From Mycolicibacterium moriokaense (GTDB taxonomy: Bacteria > Actinomycetota > Actinomycetes > Mycobacteriales > Mycobacteriaceae): 64,000 nt of DNA. The stretch covers positions 3,162,001-3,226,000 of the forward strand of contig NZ_AP022560.1 in assembly GCF_010726085.1 (NCBI RefSeq), read 5' to 3'. Position numbers and translations under genes: made by a program. The notes under the pieces are model-generated. The model saw only the letters and a program-made list of their open reading frames with translations, was not told the DNA's origin and did no database searches. Shown here piece after piece: positions 28,452-37,698 of this stretch (positions are counted from its first letter, which is position 1; the number at the start of each line of letters is the position of its first letter).

Positions 28452-29759
28452 ATGAGCACAGACACGGCCGTGGCCGTCGCGCATCCGCGTCGCGCGGTGA
28501 TCGACCGGGCGTGGCGTGCGATCGGGCCCGGGGTGGAAGTGCTCAGCGGCGACGACGGCGGTCCGTTGCGGCGCACCGTCAAGCGGATCATCGACCCTCT
28601 GGTGCTGCGGCTGCGGTCCAACACCCAGTTCTCGGCGCCGTTCGTGGCGGCCGACGTGGCCGAGGCCATGCACGACACGATCGTCGGCCAAGCCCCCCAA
28701 TTACGTGCGGCGGCGGCCTGGTTCGAACTGCTCAAACGCGAACGCCGCCGGCTCCGGATCACCAGCGGCAACGCCCAGGAACTGTACTTCCCCGTGTGTT
28801 TCGAGCTGGCTGTGACGAAAGGTCCGCCCGCCCAAGATGTTTCCGACGCCGCCGAATCCGTCCTACGGGATATCCACGCCGATCGGGACCGCACCGCGAT
28901 CGAGGCGCTGAACATCTACTCATCCGACCATCTCGTCATCAGTGAGCTGTCGGATCAGTTGCGCTCCAGCTGGAACGACGTGCGTGCCGGGACGGAGATC
29001 ATGCGTCCGTTCCTATCCGGCCTGACCACTGTGCTCGGCGCGGCCGACACGCACAGCAGCGCCGCGGCACGGCAACGGGTTTGGCAAGCGCTGATCGCCG
29101 ACGCGACGCCGTACAACCTCGGAGCGGCAGCCCATGAGGACCCGAAACAGCTGCCATGGTCGATCGTCGCACTCGGCCTCAGTTCCGTTGAACCCCAGAG
29201 TCCCCCGGCGATCATCGGCGGCTCGGACAACGAACGACCGCTCAATCGGTCCGTGATCGACCGGGTGCGGGCGACGCTTCGGCGCGCAATGGATCGTGAA
29301 GAACTTCCCGACATTCCGATGCTGTGCGAGGAAGAGGTCGACCGGTGCTGCGCGCCGTGGGGTCTGTTGGCAGAGGACAAGCAGGCGACCCTCGTTGCCG
29401 GGATCGAGGTCGCCGTCGACCTCGCGCCGTTGTCCGAATCCGCGACAACGCGCTACGACCTCGCCCGCCAGATCCAGGCGCGGTTGCGCAAGGAGGCCTA
29501 CGTGCTGCACGCGCGCCGCTACCTCGCCAGTGGCGGACCGATCCATCCGCGCCAGCAGCAGGTGATCGACGACCTTGCGGCCTTCGCCCGGCCGTATCTG
29601 AACCGGCTCTGGGCGCGGTTGCACGGCCGTGACGTGTGGCAGGAACCGTGCGATGACGTCGATGACGTCCGTGCGCTCCTCGAGGGCGTCGCCCGCTCGG
29701 TGAGTCTCGATCACCGGCAGCGCATCAAGACCATGTTGGAGCTCCAGGTGGCCGGATGA
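28452..29759 (+). CDS. Unrecognised 435-aa soluble protein, first gene of a pair
   Basis: I do not recognise a family. The product is 435 aa, mostly helical by composition, with no signal peptide or membrane segment. Notable segments are RAWRAIGPGVEVLSGDDGGP, FFxCFEL-like YFPVCFELAVTKGPP, LPDIPMLCEEEVDRCCAPWG and a basic stretch RQIQARLRKEAYVLHARRYL near the end. There is no P-loop, HTH or nuclease motif I can point to. The stop overlaps the next gene by ATGA, so the two products are made together. The neighbouring TPR/CHAT pair suggests a shared system, but that is inference. Confidence 0.7.
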   Translation: MSTDTAVAVAHPRRAVIDRAWRAIGPGVEVLSGDDGGPLRRTVKRIIDPLVLRLRSNTQFSAPFVAADVAEAMHDTIVGQAPQLRAAAAWFELLKRERRRLRITSGNAQELYFPVCFELAVTKGPPAQDVSDAAESVLRDIHADRDRTAIEALNIYSSDHLVISELSDQLRSSWNDVRAGTEIMRPFLSGLTTVLGAADTHSSAAARQRVWQALIADATPYNLGAAAHEDPKQLPWSIVALGLSSVEPQSPPAIIGGSDNERPLNRSVIDRVRATLRRAMDREELPDIPMLCEEEVDRCCAPWGLLAEDKQATLVAGIEVAVDLAPLSESATTRYDLARQIQARLRKEAYVLHARRYLASGGPIHPRQQQVIDDLAAFARPYLNRLWARLHGRDVWQEPCDDVDDVRALLEGVARSVSLDHRQRIKTMLELQVAG

Positions 29760-30844
29760 AGTTATTGTCAGATTCCGGGTTGTGGAGTACGGGACCCGTT
29801 GTCGCGCCCTCTCCGCTGCAGGCCGTTCTCGAGATCAGCGGGGCGGTGTTGTCGTGGACGGTCGACGAGCCGTCCACCGACCCGCAGATCACGTTCACCG
29901 ACGTGTCCCGCGCGGATTGGCTGTGGCAGGTGCTCGGTGAGAGCGGGCACCACGCGCTCGCCTCGGCCGTCGGTGACGCCTCGCCGCACGACGCACAGGC
30001 TGTCGACTTGACCGGGGTCCATGTGCTGCCGGGATCGCTGGATCCGCTGCGCCGGTTGGCGTTCGGTCATTGGCTGCGACGCTGGTGGCCTGCGAGTCAC
30101 CGAGATGGGATCGCGGCCCTGGACGCTGCGCTGCTGGACGCGGAGATCGCGATCTTGACGGCGGGCGCGGAAGACTTCTTCAGCGACGACACGTTCGATT
30201 CGGACGTCGCCGAGATACTGCGACCGCACGTCGCGGCGCTGGGGGCCCATGTGCACGAAGGCGATCCGCGCATCGTCGAGCTGGTGGCGAAGTGCGCCGA
30301 CCTCGCCGACGAGGTGGGCATCGCGTTCGACACCGCCCCTCAACCGTCGCGACGGGACGACTACGCGCTCGCGGCGGGCGGCGAAACCGGCCGCACCGCC
30401 TCGACGACGGTCGCGTCGGGGGTCGGATCGGTTCAGTGGTCGGCGGTGCCCGCAGGCATCTTCGATGCGGCCGAGGACACCGTCGATTGGAGCATCGAAG
30501 CCGCAGATGAGACGGCGACGGCGAGCGTTCGAGTCGAACTCGCGGGTCTGGGCTCGCCCAACGGCATCGCCGTCCGGCTGCGCTCCGACCCGTTCAACGG
30601 CGAGGGCGAACTGGGGGCCGACGGGCGCGTGGAGTTCCCGATCGTGGGCGCCGATGGGCAGCCGATATCGGAATCGGCTGCGTGGGGCCATGATTGGCGT
30701 CCAACAGCGGTGTCAATCGGCGCGGACGCAGGCGAGTCGGCGCAGACGCGTCAGCGGGTCCGCGACTTTGCACGGTCGCGGCTGGCCGCACCCGCCGCCG
30801 ATGCGTTTCTGACCGAGATCCTGGCGGCCGAATCCGACTACTGA
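29756..30844 (+). CDS. Unrecognised 362-aa protein, second gene of a pair
   Basis: Starts at ATG 29756, overlapping the upstream stop by 4 nt. Two regions are visible. An N-terminal helical half has DWLWQVLGESGHHALASAVG, LRRLAFGHWLRRWWPASHRDG and DAALLDAEIAILTAGAEDFF. A C-terminal beta-rich part begins near residue 220 (SVQWSAVPAGIFDAAEDTV), continues with Ig-like strands such as GIAVRLRSDPFNGEGELG, and closes with a helical tail. I recognise no family. It is acidic and has no secretion signal. The beta domain could be a binding module and the protein a sensor or adaptor. The last 7 nt overlap the converging small gene. Confidence 0.7.
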   Translation: MKLLSDSGLWSTGPVVAPSPLQAVLEISGAVLSWTVDEPSTDPQITFTDVSRADWLWQVLGESGHHALASAVGDASPHDAQAVDLTGVHVLPGSLDPLRRLAFGHWLRRWWPASHRDGIAALDAALLDAEIAILTAGAEDFFSDDTFDSDVAEILRPHVAALGAHVHEGDPRIVELVAKCADLADEVGIAFDTAPQPSRRDDYALAAGGETGRTASTTVASGVGSVQWSAVPAGIFDAAEDTVDWSIEAADETATASVRVELAGLGSPNGIAVRLRSDPFNGEGELGADGRVEFPIVGADGQPISESAAWGHDWRPTAVSIGADAGESAQTRQRVRDFARSRLAAPAADAFLTEILAAESDY

Positions 30845-31149
30845 GAGTCGGGATTGCGCATCGATTCGCGAATCTGCGCCAGGCGTTCGGCGGCGGCGCG
30901 CTGGCGGGCTTCGTACTGCTCCTCGATGGTGCGGCCCTCCGGGGTTTCGGCGTCGAGCTCCGCGGCGCCGATCGCCGTGCCGTAGCGCGTTTCGATCTTC
31001 TCGCGGACGGATTCGAACGTCGGCACACCTGACGGCGTGTAACCGGTGTCGACGGGTTCGGTGGGCGGGGGCGTCCGCATCGGGTCGATGACAGGCTCGA
31101 CAACGGGCTCGACGGGTGCTTCCGGCTCCTGGGCGGGTTCGTCCGGCAT
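30838..31149 (-). CDS. Small acidic hypothetical protein
   Basis: A 103-aa protein from ATG 31149. The first 45 residues are a Pro/Glu/Val repeat-like disordered segment (EPVVEPVIDPMRTPPPTEPV). The rest is a charged helical region (FESVREKIETRYGTAIGAAE, TIEEQYEARQRAAAERLAQI) that may form a coiled coil. I have no functional assignment. It is divergent from the 330-aa gene; the intervening 174 nt (31150-31323) presumably hold both promoters. Confidence 0.6.
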   Translation of the reverse strand: MPDEPAQEPEAPVEPVVEPVIDPMRTPPPTEPVDTGYTPSGVPTFESVREKIETRYGTAIGAAELDAETPEGRTIEEQYEARQRAAAERLAQIRESMRNPDSQ

Positions 31150-31323
31150 GCCACCAACGCTACCTGCGGTGAGGCTGATGCGGACCTCCGTCACGCGGAA
31201 TGTCCACCCATTCTTCGAGGTCGGCACGGCGGCAGCCATCTTTCCGATCGCCCGTCGACGCATACACGATGCCGATATGGTTTGCAGATTGGCTGCAACC
31301 TGTATCGCGGGAATCGGAGAGAC

Positions 31324-32316
31324 GTGCTCGACAAGGTCGATTTCGAAGTCATCCGCCAGACGCCGGAGTTGGGGCACTACCGCCGCGAGTGGGTACCGCG
31401 GGCCGGCCTCGACCTGGCAGGTATCTGGATCGGCGCGGTGGTCAGCGATGCCTCCGGTCGCAGCTACTGGGGTGTGCGTGGATGCGACGACTTTCTCACC
31501 GGGATGACGCATGTGGTGTCCCCGGTGTGTGGATTCCGGTCGCTGCCGGAGGACCTCGACGGCGACGCTGCGCATCTGTTCGCCGAGTACGCCACGCTCG
31601 ACTGGTTCGAACCGATGCAGTATCTGGACACCGGCGAGTCGATCCAGCTGACGTTCCCGAGCGGACGAATCGTGCGCGACGCCAGCGGGTTTCACTGGCA
31701 TGACGCCAGCAACCGCTGGGAACTCCACGGCCGGACCGTCAGCGACATCGTCCTCACCCACGTGCCCGAACAGCAGGGCATCGATGACGACGTGTACTAC
31801 CGCCATGAGCTGATGTATGTCACCGGCACGATCGACGGCACCGAGGTGTCGGGCTACGGGCATCAGGACTTCGCTTACGGCCCAACGGGGAAGGTGTACA
31901 CCGAGTTACCGATCGCACGTCATCTGCAGGGGATGTGGGTGTCCTGGCTGCATGAGTTTCCCGACGGTGAGCTTGGCGGCGGTAGCTTCTGGCAGGGCAA
32001 GGAGTCGGTGCCGTTCGGCCCCGGCTACCAGCTCAAGGACGGAGTCACCACGGTGCACGACGACATCGTGGCGACCCCGACGTTCACCGACACCGGCAGA
32101 ATGGCGACGCTGGAGACGACCATCGGATCCGATTCGTACACCTTCACTTTCGACTCGTGCGGCAGCCCACTGCACTTCTTCGGACCGCTGACGGCCACCA
32201 CATCGGGGAGGACGCCGGCGCGCAGCTGGTGCTGGGTCGAATACGCCGGAGGTCTGCTCACCCCCGAACTGCTGGACGCAGCGACGGGCGTGTTCGCGTT
32301 GGCCCGCGGACGCTGA
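31324..32316 (+). CDS. Unrecognised 330-aa protein, possible lipocalin-like fold
   Basis: Start chosen at GTG 31324 behind GGAGAG. The protein is rich in Trp, His, Tyr and Gly with alternating strand-like segments (LTFPSGRIVRDASGFHWHDA, EVSGYGHQDFAYGPTG, DGELGGGSFWQGKESVPFG), suggesting two beta-barrel halves as in AttH/lipocalin-like proteins. There is no signal peptide. I cannot name the family with confidence. It converges on the membrane esterase gene with 12 nt between. Confidence 0.65.
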   Translation: MLDKVDFEVIRQTPELGHYRREWVPRAGLDLAGIWIGAVVSDASGRSYWGVRGCDDFLTGMTHVVSPVCGFRSLPEDLDGDAAHLFAEYATLDWFEPMQYLDTGESIQLTFPSGRIVRDASGFHWHDASNRWELHGRTVSDIVLTHVPEQQGIDDDVYYRHELMYVTGTIDGTEVSGYGHQDFAYGPTGKVYTELPIARHLQGMWVSWLHEFPDGELGGGSFWQGKESVPFGPGYQLKDGVTTVHDDIVATPTFTDTGRMATLETTIGSDSYTFTFDSCGSPLHFFGPLTATTSGRTPARSWCWVEYAGGLLTPELLDAATGVFALARGR

Positions 32317-32328
32317 CGGTCTCACCGA

Positions 32329-33678
32329 CTACTTCGCGGCCACCTGCACGATCGGCGGCGGTGGCGGCGGCGTGGGAAGCGGCACGGGCGGCACCCCTGG
32401 GGTTTGGAGCTGACCGGCCATCCAGGGCAGCGCCGTCGCGAAGGCCTGTGACGCGTACGGCCAGTCATGTCCGCCGGGTTGGGTCACGACCGCACAGGTG
32501 ATGCCGTGCGCGTTGCCCAACGCGCACAGTGAGTTCGCGGCCGAACTCTGCTCAACTGCCGCCTGACTGTTGACGGCGAACCAACCGTAGACATCGGAGT
32601 ATGCGCCGTGCTGTGTGATTACCGTGGTGGGGTCGAAAGCTGCGTAGGCCGCCGCATTACCGCCGAACAACCGGGCGATGGTCTGGTCCTTGGTACCCGA
32701 ATTGGGGGCGATGTCGCCAGCGATGTCCTCGAACGCGCTGAACATGTCGGGATGCATTACGGCGAGGTCGACGGCACACGTGCCGCCCATCGACCAGCCC
32801 ACGATTCCCCAGTTCTCCCGGCGCGGGCTCACACCGAAATTCGAAACCATGTATGGGACAACGTCTTTGGTGAGATGGTCGGCGGCGTTACCGCGAGCGC
32901 CGTTGACGCATTCGGTGTCGTTGTTGAAGGTGCCGCCCGCATCGACGAAGACGAGTACCGGTGCGTTGCCGCCGTGAGCGGCGGCGAAGGCGTCGGCGGT
33001 GGTCACCGCGTTGCCGATACGCACCCAGTCGGCGGGCGTGTTGAACTCGCCACCGATCATCATCACCGTCGGCAGTGGCGGCGGCGGGTCGGTCGCGTAC
33101 CAGGCGGGCGGCAGGTAGACCAGTTCTTCACGGTGCTTGAAACCGGAGGCCGCATCGCTGATCTGCACCGGCACCACCGTGCCCTTGGTGGGGATCTGAT
33201 GGTCGCGCAGCAACGCCATGACGGTCACCCGATCCGTCTGGTCGGGCAGTGGACCCGCGGTGAACTGGTTCCACGCTGTCTGCACGGTGGGGAAGTACCC
33301 GGTCCACAGATTGACCGCGAGCGCGGCGGACAGCAGGCACAGCGGCAGCGCCGTCGCCGCCACACCGCGCCGCCACCACGGTGATCCGCGCCAGGCGGCG
33401 ATGACTATCCCCGCGGCGGTTCCCGACAGTCCGATCCACAACCAGAGCCGGCGCGGTGCGGGATTTCCCGCGAGCCCTTCCGATGCGATGTACCAGTACA
33501 CGGATGCGGTCAGCGCGACTCCGCACATCGCCGCCCATGGCACCCACAGGTAGCGGTAGCGCCGGATGCCCCAGACGATGGCCGCCACCAGCGCGACAGC
33601 GGCCACGACCTGGACCGTGAGGGGAATCCAGCCGTGCAGCAACGACAAATGGTGGCGCAGCAGATCGCGTAACGTCAC
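32329..33678 (-). CDS. Membrane-anchored esterase/alpha-beta hydrolase (Rv1639c-like)
   Basis: A 449-aa protein from GTG 33678. About four transmembrane helices occupy residues 1-140 (IPLTVQVVAAVALVAAIVWG and following). After them comes an extracytoplasmic esterase domain with the nucleophile elbow GWSMGG, an acid in the DVYGWF region, and His in PGGHDWPY near the end. The layout (membrane domain plus esterase D/mycolyltransferase-like fold) matches the gene that adjoins lysX in M. tuberculosis. The C-terminus is a short proline run (PLPTPPPPPP). It probably acts on envelope lipids or esters; the substrate is unknown. Transcribed in the same direction as lysX, 56 nt downstream. Confidence 0.83.
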   Translation of the reverse strand: MTLRDLLRHHLSLLHGWIPLTVQVVAAVALVAAIVWGIRRYRYLWVPWAAMCGVALTASVYWYIASEGLAGNPAPRRLWLWIGLSGTAAGIVIAAWRGSPWWRRGVAATALPLCLLSAALAVNLWTGYFPTVQTAWNQFTAGPLPDQTDRVTVMALLRDHQIPTKGTVVPVQISDAASGFKHREELVYLPPAWYATDPPPPLPTVMMIGGEFNTPADWVRIGNAVTTADAFAAAHGGNAPVLVFVDAGGTFNNDTECVNGARGNAADHLTKDVVPYMVSNFGVSPRRENWGIVGWSMGGTCAVDLAVMHPDMFSAFEDIAGDIAPNSGTKDQTIARLFGGNAAAYAAFDPTTVITQHGAYSDVYGWFAVNSQAAVEQSSAANSLCALGNAHGITCAVVTQPGGHDWPYASQAFATALPWMAGQLQTPGVPPVPLPTPPPPPPIVQVAAK

Positions 33679-33734
33679 GGAAACAAGAGTGACTGCCGAA
33701 CCTTGGGTCTCCCTGTGGATTTCCTGCGGACGCG

Positions 33735-36700
33735 CTAGCGCGGCTTGGCCAGCGGGAAGGGGAGCGTCTCGCGGATGCTGCGGCCGGTGATCAGCATGAC
33801 AACCCGGTCCACACCCATGCCGAGACCACCGGTCGGCGGCATCGCGTACTCCATGGCCTGCAGGAAGTCCTCGTCGAGTTCCATGGCCTCCGGGTCGCCG
33901 CCCGCGGCAAGCAGCGACTGTTCCTGCAGTCGCCGGCGCTGCTCGACGGGATCGGTCAACTCGCTGTAGGCGGTGCCGAGTTCGACGCCCCACGCCACCA
34001 GGTCCCAGCGCTCGGCGACACCGGGGATGCTGCGGTGCGGCCGCGTCAGCGGTGAGACGGAGGTGGGGAAGTCCTTGTAGAACGTCGGCGCCTCGGTGCG
34101 GTCCTCGACGAGGTGCTCATACAGTTCGAGCACGACGGCGCCGGCGTCCCAGTGGGTCAGGTAGGGAATCTTCGCGCTGTCGCACAGTTTGCGCAGCGTC
34201 GTGAGGTCGGTATCGGGCCCGATCTGTTCTCCCAGGGCCTCCGACACCGCGTCGTGCACGGTCTTGACCGTCCATTCACCGGAAATGTCAACGGGTTCCA
34301 ACGTTCCGTCGTCGCGGGGGCGCATGAACACGTGCGCCCCGTTGGCGGCCTGCGCGGCGTTCTGGATCAGCTCTCGGCAACCATCGATCCAGACGTTGTA
34401 GTCCGCATGCGCCTGATAGGCCTCCAGCAGCGTGAACTCGGGGTTGTGGCTGAAGTCGACGCCCTCGTTGCGGAATGCCCGGCCCAGCTCGAAGACGCGC
34501 TCGACACCACCCACACACAGCCGCTTGAGGTACAGCTCGGGGGCGATCCGCAGGTACAGGTCGAGGTCGTAGGCGTTGATGTGGGTCAGGAACGGTCTGG
34601 CGTTGGCGCCGCCGTGAATCTGCTGCAGAATCGGCGTCTCGACCTCCAGAAACCCCTTTCCGACCAGGGTTTCGCGGATCGCATGCAGCACGGCACTGCG
34701 GGCGCGGATCAGATCGCGGGCCTCGGAGTTGATGGCCAGGTCGACGTACCGGGCGCGTACCCGCGCCTCCTGGTCGGTCAGCCCTTTCCACTTGTCGGGC
34801 AACGGGCGCAGGCACTTGCCGATCAGCCGCCAGCCGAGCACGATCAGCGACCGGGTGCCCTTCTTGCTGTAGCCCATCGTGCCCGTCACCTGGATCAGGT
34901 CGCCCAGGTCGATGGCGTGGGTGAAGTCGGCCGTCGTGCCCTGTTCGAGCTGTGAATTGTCCAGCAGCAGTTGGACTTCGCCGGACCAGTCGCGCAGCTG
35001 CGCGAAGAGCACGCCGCCGTAGTCGCGGATGCGCAGCACTCGCCCGGCTACCGTCACGGTGCCCGCGCCCTCGGACTCGACAGCCTCCTGGATGGTGTGG
35101 CTGGGCTCCTCGCCGACGGGATAGGCGTCGATTCCGCTGTCCTGCAACGCCTTCAGCTTGGCCATCCGGACCCGCACCTGTTCGGGCAGCCGGGACTGCT
35201 CCTCCTCGTCCAGGCCGACCTGAAGCTGCTCGGCGTCGGGTGCGCTGCCGTCGTGGTGCAGCAGGCCCCGGTCGACGATGCTCTGCGGCACCGACGTGTG
35301 GTGGCCGGTGTGTGGCTGTTCGTGCCGGCGCGAGAACGGCAGCACCAGGAAGCCTTCGGCGATCACCGACGCGACACCGACACGGGGGACCAGTCGCGCG
35401 TCCTCATAGCACGCATAGCGCGGCACCCATTCGGGCTGGTACTTCATGTTCGAGCGGTACAGCGTCTCCAGCTGCCACCAGCGCGAGAAGAACACCAGCA
35501 GGGCGCGCCACAGCCGTGCGATCGGTCCGGCGCCGAGCTGGGCGCCCTGCTCAAAGGCCGATCGGAACATCGCGAAGTTCAGCGAAATGCGGCTGACCCC
35601 AATGCCTTCGGCCTGTTGGCATAGCTCGCTGACCATGAGCTCGATGGTGCCGTTGGGGGACTGAGGTGACCGGCGCATGAGGTCCAGCGACACTCCGTTG
35701 GCGCCCCACGGCACCAGGGACAGCATCGCGACGACCTGCTCGCCGTCCGGCCCGGGTTGGACGGCCTCGACGAGCAGGCAGTCGCCGTCGGCTGGGTCGC
35801 CGAGTCGGCCCAGCGCCATGGAGAACCCGCGTTCGTCCTCGGTGTCGCGCCAGGCGTCGGCGCGTTCGATCACCCTGGCCATCTCGTCGGCGTCCAGATC
35901 GCGGTGGCGCCGGATCCGCACCGAGGCCCCCGCACGTCGCGCGCGGGTCACCGCCTGGCGCACGGCGCGCATGTCCGGCCCCGACAACCGGAAGTTGTCG
36001 GGGTACAGGATGGCCTCGTCGCCGAGCTGCAACGCGTTGAGGCCGGCGGCCCGGAATGCCTCGGCGCCTGCGGAACTCGCACCCATCACCCCGGGCGCCC
36101 AGCCGTATGCCTGGCACAGCGACAGCCACGCGTCGATCGCCTGCGGCCAGGCTTTGGGGTCGCCGACGGGGTCGCCGCTGGCAAGGCAGACGCCGACCTC
36201 GACGCGGTAGGTGATGGCGGCGCGGCCGTTGGGGGCGAACACCACGGACTTGTCGCGCCGCGTCGCGAAGTAGCCCAATGAGTCGTTCTTGCCGTACAAC
36301 TCGAGCAGCCCGCGGATCGCGGACTCGTCCTCTCCGGTGAGTGCGTTCTCCGCACGTTGGGACTGGAACAGCACGATCGCCGCCACCATCAGCGCCAGTG
36401 CTCCGAAGAGGCCGAGCAACGCGTTGATGAAGACGTGCGGGTGACCGGTGAACGCGTCGGCACTGGCGCCGGCGAAGGCGCCCACCCGGTTCAACGCATA
36501 AAAGAAACGGTCCTCAGGAGCCAGCGTTCCCGGGAACAGCTCGAGCAGGCCCCAGCCGATCAGGGTGCCGACGACCAAACCGGCGATGAGTGTGCCCGCG
36601 GCCTTGAACAGTGCACCGCGCCGCACCTTTGCCCAGAACTCCTTGCGTGCCAGCACGAGGAACGCGATCGCGGCGAGATGGAAGCCCAGCCCGATGATCT

Positions 36701-37067
36701 CGCCGCTTTCCTCCAGCCAGGTTTCGTCGCCGGAGACGATGTCGCCGACGTTCCAGCCGATCGCCGCGACCATGTAGCCGACGAGGATCCACCACGCGAT
36801 GCTCTTGCGCGCCGCGAGCGCGGCCGCCAACAGCGCCAGCACGAACGCCCACGCGAAGCTGGTGTCGGGGAAGTTGAAGATGTAGTCGTTGACGAACTCG
36901 CGCGGCACCTTGATCAGGGACCGGAACAACGGCGACACACTCGCGAGAAGTGACAGCGTGGCGATGACGCCGACGGTCCAGCCGGCCGCGGCGGGCACCC
37001 ACCGAAACGCGGAGGTTCGGCGTGCTTTGGCCGTGGTCGCCGGGCTCGCTTGGCTAGTCACCGTCAT
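33735..37067 (-). CDS. lysX: Bifunctional lysyl-tRNA synthetase / lysyl-phosphatidylglycerol synthase
   Basis: LysX charges tRNA-Lys and transfers lysine to phosphatidylglycerol at the membrane, lowering negative charge and giving resistance to cationic peptides. It is 1110 aa from ATG 37067. Residues about 20-235 contain roughly six membrane helices. About 250-570 is the MprF-type transferase domain, with motifs such as [18 protein letters not shown] and [15 protein letters not shown]. An OB-fold anticodon-binding domain follows near 640-740, then a class II synthetase core ending with motif 3 [22 protein letters not shown] (minus strand, 37076-37081) is a -10 box 9 nt from the start. The M. 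tuberculosis enzyme is about 60 aa longer. Confidence 0.96.
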   Translation of the reverse strand: MTVTSQASPATTAKARRTSAFRWVPAAAGWTVGVIATLSLLASVSPLFRSLIKVPREFVNDYIFNFPDTSFAWAFVLALLAAALAARKSIAWWILVGYMVAAIGWNVGDIVSGDETWLEESGEIIGLGFHLAAIAFLVLARKEFWAKVRRGALFKAAGTLIAGLVVGTLIGWGLLELFPGTLAPEDRFFYALNRVGAFAGASADAFTGHPHVFINALLGLFGALALMVAAIVLFQSQRAENALTGEDESAIRGLLELYGKNDSLGYFATRRDKSVVFAPNGRAAITYRVEVGVCLASGDPVGDPKAWPQAIDAWLSLCQAYGWAPGVMGASSAGAEAFRAAGLNALQLGDEAILYPDNFRLSGPDMRAVRQAVTRARRAGASVRIRRHRDLDADEMARVIERADAWRDTEDERGFSMALGRLGDPADGDCLLVEAVQPGPDGEQVVAMLSLVPWGANGVSLDLMRRSPQSPNGTIELMVSELCQQAEGIGVSRISLNFAMFRSAFEQGAQLGAGPIARLWRALLVFFSRWWQLETLYRSNMKYQPEWVPRYACYEDARLVPRVGVASVIAEGFLVLPFSRRHEQPHTGHHTSVPQSIVDRGLLHHDGSAPDAEQLQVGLDEEEQSRLPEQVRVRMAKLKALQDSGIDAYPVGEEPSHTIQEAVESEGAGTVTVAGRVLRIRDYGGVLFAQLRDWSGEVQLLLDNSQLEQGTTADFTHAIDLGDLIQVTGTMGYSKKGTRSLIVLGWRLIGKCLRPLPDKWKGLTDQEARVRARYVDLAINSEARDLIRARSAVLHAIRETLVGKGFLEVETPILQQIHGGANARPFLTHINAYDLDLYLRIAPELYLKRLCVGGVERVFELGRAFRNEGVDFSHNPEFTLLEAYQAHADYNVWIDGCRELIQNAAQAANGAHVFMRPRDDGTLEPVDISGEWTVKTVHDAVSEALGEQIGPDTDLTTLRKLCDSAKIPYLTHWDAGAVVLELYEHLVEDRTEAPTFYKDFPTSVSPLTRPHRSIPGVAERWDLVAWGVELGTAYSELTDPVEQRRRLQEQSLLAAGGDPEAMELDEDFLQAMEYAMPPTGGLGMGVDRVVMLITGRSIRETLPFPLAKPR

Positions 37068-37112
37068 AACGCGCGAGGATATTCGCTCTAACCGCCAATT
37101 TGGTGTGACTGG

Positions 37113-37475
37113 CTACCAGACCGGGCCGGTGTACTTCTCGCCTGGACCCTGACCCGGTTCGTCGGGTGCGGCACTGGCCTCCCGGAAGGCCAGCTGCAGG
37201 CTCTTCAGCCCGTCACGCACCGGCCCCGCATGCGGGCCGAGGTATTCGGCGGAGGCCGTCACCAGGCCCGCGAGCGCGGTGATCAGCCGGCGCGCCTCGT
37301 CGAGATCGCGGTGCGGGCTCTCGTCGGGATCCTCGGCGGCCAGCCCGAGCTTCTCGGCCGCGGCGCTCATGAGCATGACCGCCGACCGGGTGATCACCTC
37401 GACGGCGGGGATATCGGCCAGCTCGCGGGTGGGTGGCTCGGCCGTGGGTCCGGGCGATGCGGGATCCTTCGTCAC
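37113..37475 (-). CDS. DUF1844 domain-containing protein
   Basis: A 120-aa protein from GTG 37475. After a disordered Pro/Thr-rich start comes a helical DUF1844 segment (ADIPAVEVITRSAVMLMSAA, LDEARRLITALAGLVTAS) and an acidic Gly/Pro tail. The family is widespread in actinobacteria next to infC; its function is unknown. The start region adjoins the divergent infC promoter. Confidence 0.82.
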   Translation of the reverse strand: MTKDPASPGPTAEPPTRELADIPAVEVITRSAVMLMSAAAEKLGLAAEDPDESPHRDLDEARRLITALAGLVTASAEYLGPHAGPVRDGLKSLQLAFREASAAPDEPGQGPGEKYTGPVW

Positions 37476-37481
37476 GCCTGG

Positions 37482-37698
37482 TAGACTGCCATGTGCGACC
37501 GTCCCGGCTTGCGCCAGGGACAGCAAGTGGAGTCCCGCTCCCACCGCTGACCGTACCGGTTCAGTGGTCCGGTCACAGGCATCCGATGCCTGTCCTGGTC
37601 GGCTATGGGCCCTGCTTTGAGCAGGGCTTTTCTGTTCATTGAACAGAGTGCTGATGGTGTGGGCTCCACGAGCGACACAGGACAACATAGGAGGCCCC
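37482..37698 (+). promoter_or_regulatory. infC operon promoter and structured leader
   Basis: TAGACT (37482-37487) is a good -10 box, giving a leader of roughly 200 nt. The leader contains several potential stems: GTCCC/GGGAC (37501-37521), which competes with CTTGC/GCAAG (37508-37527); ACAGGCAT/ATGCCTGT (37575-37593); and an intrinsic terminator-like hairpin (37609-37636). AGGAGG (37689-37694) lies 4 nt before the ATC start. The competing stems plus terminator look like an attenuation device. Confidence 0.6.
37609..37636 (+). terminator. Intrinsic terminator/attenuator in the infC leader
   Basis: GCCCTGCT, loop TTG, AGCAGGGC: a perfect 8-bp stem followed by TTTTCTGTT. It lies between the promoter and infC, so it probably controls read-through and not gene-end termination. 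Confidence 0.7.

Noticed and set aside
30838..31863. Extension of the small acidic protein to a 341-aa minus-strand protein
   Set aside because: The upstream part overlaps the 330-aa forward gene, has shadow-type composition and no family similarity; the Pro/Glu-rich start at 31149 is more natural.
37639..37698. ATG 37639 as the infC start
   Set aside because: It lies just past the leader terminator without a ribosome site, adds 20 non-conserved residues, and ignores the perfect AGGAGG before ATC 37699.
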